Both the position numbers and the translations under genes were made by a program. Source: an uncultured Gammaproteobacteria bacterium (lineage in GTDB: Bacteria > Pseudomonadota > Gammaproteobacteria > Pseudomonadales > DT-91). Taken from it: DNA of 7,777 nucleotides. The DNA lies in contig CAKMZU010000023.1 in the NCBI GenBank assembly GCA_929200485.1, positions 7,157-14,933 of the forward strand, written 5' to 3'. Shown here in pieces: positions 5,145-7,777 of the stretch. The notes under the pieces are model-generated. The model worked only from the letters and a program-made list of their open reading frames with translations. It had not been told where the DNA came from and did not search any database. The first letter of the stretch is position 1. Each line of letters opens with the position of its first letter.

Positions 5145-6043
5145 TGATCAAAGCCTTAGGTTACGTATTTATTGAATCCTCAACACCTGAAAAGTGGCAA
5201 CACTTTATGGAGCAGGTTGTTGGCTTGATGGCGGCTCCCTCAATGCTAGCATCTGAAAATCAATATTTTAAAATGGATGCCTACACCTGGCGCATTGCCA
5301 TTAAGCCTTCAAATCGAGATTGCTTAAGTATCGCAGGCTGGGAAGTAGAGACTCAAAGCCATTTTGAACAAGTCAAAAAACAGCTATCAGCCAATGCAAT
5401 TATATTCCGCCATTTAACGGAAGAAGAATGCCTTGCACGTGCTATTCAAGGGGGCATTCAATTCGATGACCCTTCTGGCAATACGTTGGAGATTTTTTAT
5501 CAGATGGCACTGGATTATCTGCCATTGATTTCAAAGGTAGGCGTTAGAGAATTTGATACCGGGTTTAATGGTGACATGGGGTTGGGGCATTTTGTCATTC
5601 CAACCCAACAGTTTGATGAAACTTATGACTTTTATCTTAACGTCCTTGGATTTGGTCAAACCGATACCATGCGTTTTCAGTTTGCTCCTGAAGCGCCAGA
5701 GCAACGCTTGCATTTTCTGCATGTCAATAATCCAAGGCATCATAGTCTTGCGATTTATGAAGACCCAAACCCTTCTCCCTCAAAATGCGTGCATTTAATG
5801 GTTGAGGTACCAGACATGGACGATGTGGGATATTTTATCGATCGCTGTAAAGCCCATGACATCCGAATCAGCTCCACACTCGGTAAACATACCAATGATT
5901 TAATGACATCCGTCTATGTTGATACGCCAGCAGGCTTCGCACTTGAATTTGGCACAGGCGGTCTGCAACTCGATTGGGATGGCTACAAACCGACGGAAAG
6001 CGCTCGCCCTTCACTTTGGGGGCACGAGTGGAATCCACAATAA
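5144..6043 (+). CDS. hsaC: Extradiol ring-cleavage dioxygenase, HsaC/BphC family
   Basis: A type I extradiol dioxygenase that uses Fe(II) and O2 to cleave a catechol next to its hydroxyls. In the seco-steroid pathway HsaC cleaves 3,4-DHSA to the diseco acid, which HsaD then hydrolyses. Seen: 299 residues, the usual two-domain vicinal-oxygen-chelate length. The N-terminal non-metal domain (1-130) ends in DPSGNTLEIFYQ; the C-terminal domain carries the facial triad His149 (GLGHFVIP), His217 (CVHLMVEV) and Glu268 (FALEFG). The acid-base residues His200 (RHHSLA), His249 and Tyr258 (GKHTNDLMTSVYVDTP) are also present, and the C-terminus has SLWGHEW as in BphC. Start: ATG overlapping the kshA stop by one base, GAGG eight bases before. 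All catalytic residues are intact. BphC-type cleavage of biphenyl catechols is the alternative; the flanking kshA and hsaA favour steroids. Confidence 0.87.
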   Translation: MIKALGYVFIESSTPEKWQHFMEQVVGLMAAPSMLASENQYFKMDAYTWRIAIKPSNRDCLSIAGWEVETQSHFEQVKKQLSANAIIFRHLTEEECLARAIQGGIQFDDPSGNTLEIFYQMALDYLPLISKVGVREFDTGFNGDMGLGHFVIPTQQFDETYDFYLNVLGFGQTDTMRFQFAPEAPEQRLHFLHVNNPRHHSLAIYEDPNPSPSKCVHLMVEVPDMDDVGYFIDRCKAHDIRISSTLGKHTNDLMTSVYVDTPAGFALEFGTGGLQLDWDGYKPTESARPSLWGHEWNPQ

Positions 6044-6071
6044 TATTAACGAACCATGCAAGGAAACAACC

Positions 6072-7292
6072 ATGAGCCAACAACCCTTGAGCGCCATTCC
6101 TTCAAATACAGGCACGCTTAATGCAGAAGATGTAACCCAAAAGCTTCTTGAGAATGCTAGGGATTTGGTGCCATTGCTTAAAGAGCGCCAAGCACTCACC
6201 GCAGCACTGGGTGTATTACCCGACGACACAATCAACGCCATGATGGATGCTGGGTTTTTCCGCATCATGCAGCCAAAACGTTATGGGGGATTTGAACTTG
6301 ATCCTCACGTGTTTTTTGCTGTGCAGCAAATTCTTGCTGAGGGTTGTATGTCAACTGCTTGGGTATTAGGTGTGGTCGCGATCCATAACTGGCAAATGGG
6401 CATGTACGATGACAGAGCACAACAGGATGTCTGGGGAGAAAATACCAGCACCTTGATTTCCTCGTCTTACATGCCTGTCGGTATTGTAGAAAAAGTCGAT
6501 GACGGTTTTATGCTGTCAGGTAAATGGGGCTTTTCATCCGGATCCAAACATTGCGACTGGGCCTTTTTAGGCGGTATGGCACCCTCTGATGGCGCACCAG
6601 ATTACCGCACATTTTTAGTCCCTAAAGGCGATTATGAGATCATTGATAACTGGAATGTTTCAGGGCTTGAAGGCACAGGCTCTAACGATATTCTAATTAA
6701 AGACCCTGTATTTGTCCCTGAGTATCGCACGCATAAATCAATGGACGGATTCACTGGCAATAATCCTGGTTGTACAGTCAATGCCTGCTATTTATTCACC
6801 TTGCCATTTGGGCAGATTTTTACTCGTGCAGTAGCCTGCTCATCCATTGGCGCTTTAAAAGGTGTGATAGATAATTACGTTGATGTGAACAAAGACCGCG
6901 TCGGATTAAATGACGGTGCTAAAATTGCCCAAGACCCAAATGCACAGATGGCGGTTGCCGAGGCCATGGCCATCATTCAAGAATGCCAGTCGATATTAAA
7001 AGACGACTTGGATTTCTTTGTGAGCGAAGCCAAAGCAGGGAATACATTGGATATTAATGAACGTATCAAACGTCGCTTTAATGCAGCACGTATTTCCAAA
7101 AAATGCGCGGATTCCGTGAATGCCTTGTTTATTGCCTGTGGCGCACAGGGTATTTTTAAAGGACATCCACTCAACCGTGCGTGGCTGGATATTAACGCAG
7201 GCCGCAGCCATGTCGCGAATAACCCCTTTAAATTTGGACGTAATCTGGGTGGGACTTTATTAGGTCTTGAGAACACTGATTTCTTTTTATAA
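6072..7292 (+). CDS. hsaA: 3-HSA hydroxylase, oxygenase component (HsaA; flavin-dependent, acyl-CoA dehydrogenase fold)
   Basis: Two-component flavin monooxygenase that ortho-hydroxylates the phenolic seco-steroid 3-HSA to the catechol 3,4-DHSA, the substrate of HsaC. Reduced flavin must come from HsaB, not seen here. Seen: 406 residues against about 394 for the mycobacterial enzyme. In order: GFFRIMQPKRYGGFELDP (61-78), CMSTAWVLGVVAIHNWQM (92-109), SSSYMPVG (130-137), SGKWGFSSGSKHCDW (149-163), GLEGTGSNDI (198-207), and near the end NAGRSHVANNP (375-385), where His380 is in the place of the conserved active-site histidine of this group. The frame is open far upstream inside hsaC, but the ATG at 6072 has AGGA eight bases before it and follows the hsaC stop by 28 bases. 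The relation to HpaB-like or other group D monooxygenases is excluded less by sequence than by the kshA-hsaC company. Confidence 0.86.
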   Translation: MSQQPLSAIPSNTGTLNAEDVTQKLLENARDLVPLLKERQALTAALGVLPDDTINAMMDAGFFRIMQPKRYGGFELDPHVFFAVQQILAEGCMSTAWVLGVVAIHNWQMGMYDDRAQQDVWGENTSTLISSSYMPVGIVEKVDDGFMLSGKWGFSSGSKHCDWAFLGGMAPSDGAPDYRTFLVPKGDYEIIDNWNVSGLEGTGSNDILIKDPVFVPEYRTHKSMDGFTGNNPGCTVNACYLFTLPFGQIFTRAVACSSIGALKGVIDNYVDVNKDRVGLNDGAKIAQDPNAQMAVAEAMAIIQECQSILKDDLDFFVSEAKAGNTLDINERIKRRFNAARISKKCADSVNALFIACGAQGIFKGHPLNRAWLDINAGRSHVANNPFKFGRNLGGTLLGLENTDFFL

Positions 7293-7333
7293 TCGATAAA
7301 AGAACAAGCCATAAACCAACAATCAAGAGACTT

Positions 7334-7353
7334 GGAGCGGAAACGCTCCTTTT
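7334..7353 (+). terminator. Short hairpin plus TTTT after hsaA, overlapping the globin leader
   Basis: GGAGCG-GAAA-CGCTCC forms a perfect 6-bp GC-rich stem with a GNRA tetraloop (7334-7349), followed at once by TTTT (7350-7353). It lies 41 bases after the hsaA stop, so it probably ends or attenuates the kshA operon. It also ends only 4 bases before the globin ATG and buries the only GGAG in that leader, so it could limit translation of globin from read-through transcripts. The stem and T-run are short; full termination is uncertain. Confidence 0.6.
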
Positions 7354-7357
7354 GCGT

Positions 7358-7738
7358 ATGACACAACAAACCCCTTATGAACTTTTAGGTAAAGACGACG
7401 GCATAAAAGCGCTGGCCAATGCCTTTTATGATGCCATGGATAGCCTGCCGAATGCTGAGCATATCCGTAAAATGCATGCAGCATCACTGACAGATGTGAA
7501 ACAAAAGCTCTATGAATACTTAAGTGGCTGGCTAGGCGGCCCTGATATTTATCGTGAGAAGTACGGCCATATCTGTCTGACCGACCAACATAAACCTTTT
7601 ACGATCAATAGCAATGACCGCGATCAGTGGTTACATTGTTTTGATTATGCGTTAGATGAAATCAATGCATCAGAAGAAGTGAAAGTCATGCTAAAACAAC
7701 CCATGTTTCGCATGGCGGATTTTTTGGTGAATAGTTAG
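7358..7738 (+). CDS. Group II truncated haemoglobin (trHbII)
   Basis: A small haem protein of the 2-over-2 globin fold, cytoplasmic; family members bind O2 and NO and have been linked to oxygen supply, NO or peroxide detoxification. Seen: 126 residues, normal for the group. It has TPYELLGKDDGIKALANAFY (Tyr24 in the B10 position), the SGWLGGPDIYREKYGH block (56-71) typical of group II, His78 in DQHKPF as the proximal haem ligand, and Trp91 (DQWL), the group-specific Trp at G8. Start: the ATG at 7358; a TTG two codons earlier adds nothing. No good ribosome site precedes it, and the nearest GGAG is in the hairpin stem 20 bases away. It follows hsaA by 65 bases on the same strand, so it may be partly co-expressed with the O2-consuming enzymes, but it could also have its own signals. 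Confidence 0.85.
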   Translation: MTQQTPYELLGKDDGIKALANAFYDAMDSLPNAEHIRKMHAASLTDVKQKLYEYLSGWLGGPDIYREKYGHICLTDQHKPFTINSNDRDQWLHCFDYALDEINASEEVKVMLKQPMFRMADFLVNS

Positions 7739-7753
7739 CTTTCTATTCAGTGG

Positions 7754-7775
7754 TTTTTAAGGGCACCTCTAAAAA
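7754..7775 (+). terminator. Possible weak terminator after the globin gene
   Basis: TTTTTAAGG (7754-7762) pairs with CCT-C-TAAAAA (7766-7775) with one bulged C and a 3-base loop, starting 15 bases after the globin stop. The stem has only three G-C pairs and the window ends 2 bases later, so any T-run is not visible. An insertion-element end is an alternative reading of this edge. Confidence 0.25.
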
Positions 7776-7777
7776 TT

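Noticed and set aside
5916..6071. Longer HsaA beginning inside hsaC
   Set aside because: The upstream 52 codons are an out-of-frame reading of the HsaC C-terminus; the ATG at 6072 has a ribosome site and matches the family start.
6977..7369. 130-residue frame on the minus strand
   Set aside because: Antisense to the conserved C-terminal part of hsaA and to the intergenic hairpin; a shadow frame.

Overview
The window looks like a chromosomal segment of a moderately AT-rich proteobacterium, probably a gammaproteobacterium. The adjacent purE-purK pair, the AT-leaning codon use and perfect FNR/Anr-type palindromes all fit this, but none of them fixes a genus. I saw no tRNA, rRNA, CRISPR array or complete insertion sequence.

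Layout. (1) Bases 1-1188, minus strand: the start of purK (cut by the window edge) and complete purE, the two-step carboxylation of AIR in purine synthesis. (2) 1303-1348: a strong hairpin that ends the next minus-strand unit. (3) 1389-2378, minus: a Rieske-type non-haem iron oxygenase of the KshA-like group. (4) 2379-4064: an AT-richer patch that holds the promoter of that gene, two small predicted exported proteins of unknown function (2732-3349 plus; 3458-3823 minus), a probable relic of another Rieske gene, and the promoter of the next operon. (5) 4065-7292, plus: a tightly packed operon kshA - hsaC - hsaA. (6) 7358-7738, plus: a group II truncated haemoglobin behind a terminator-like hairpin.

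How the genes work together. KshA, HsaA and HsaC are the three O2-consuming oxygenase components of the 9,10-seco pathway of steroid (cholesterol/androstane) ring degradation. KshA hydroxylates C9 and so opens ring B. HsaA, with a flavin reductase, hydroxylates the aromatised ring A. HsaC cleaves the resulting catechol. The electron-transfer partners (KshB, HsaB) and the hydrolase HsaD are not in this window. The second, divergent Rieske oxygenase carries the same iron-ligand set but a longer loop in its [2Fe-2S] domain; its substrate is unknown.

The main observation is regulatory. Both Rieske genes are preceded by a perfect TTGAT-N4-ATCAA palindrome (2432-2445 and 4002-4015). In both cases a -10-like hexamer begins exactly 22 bases after the palindrome. 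This is the geometry of a class II FNR/Anr-activated promoter, and it suggests that a set of oxygen-requiring catabolic genes is under oxygen- or redox-responsive control. A truncated haemoglobin sits directly downstream. All functional calls are from recognised motifs and remembered families; no database search was run.
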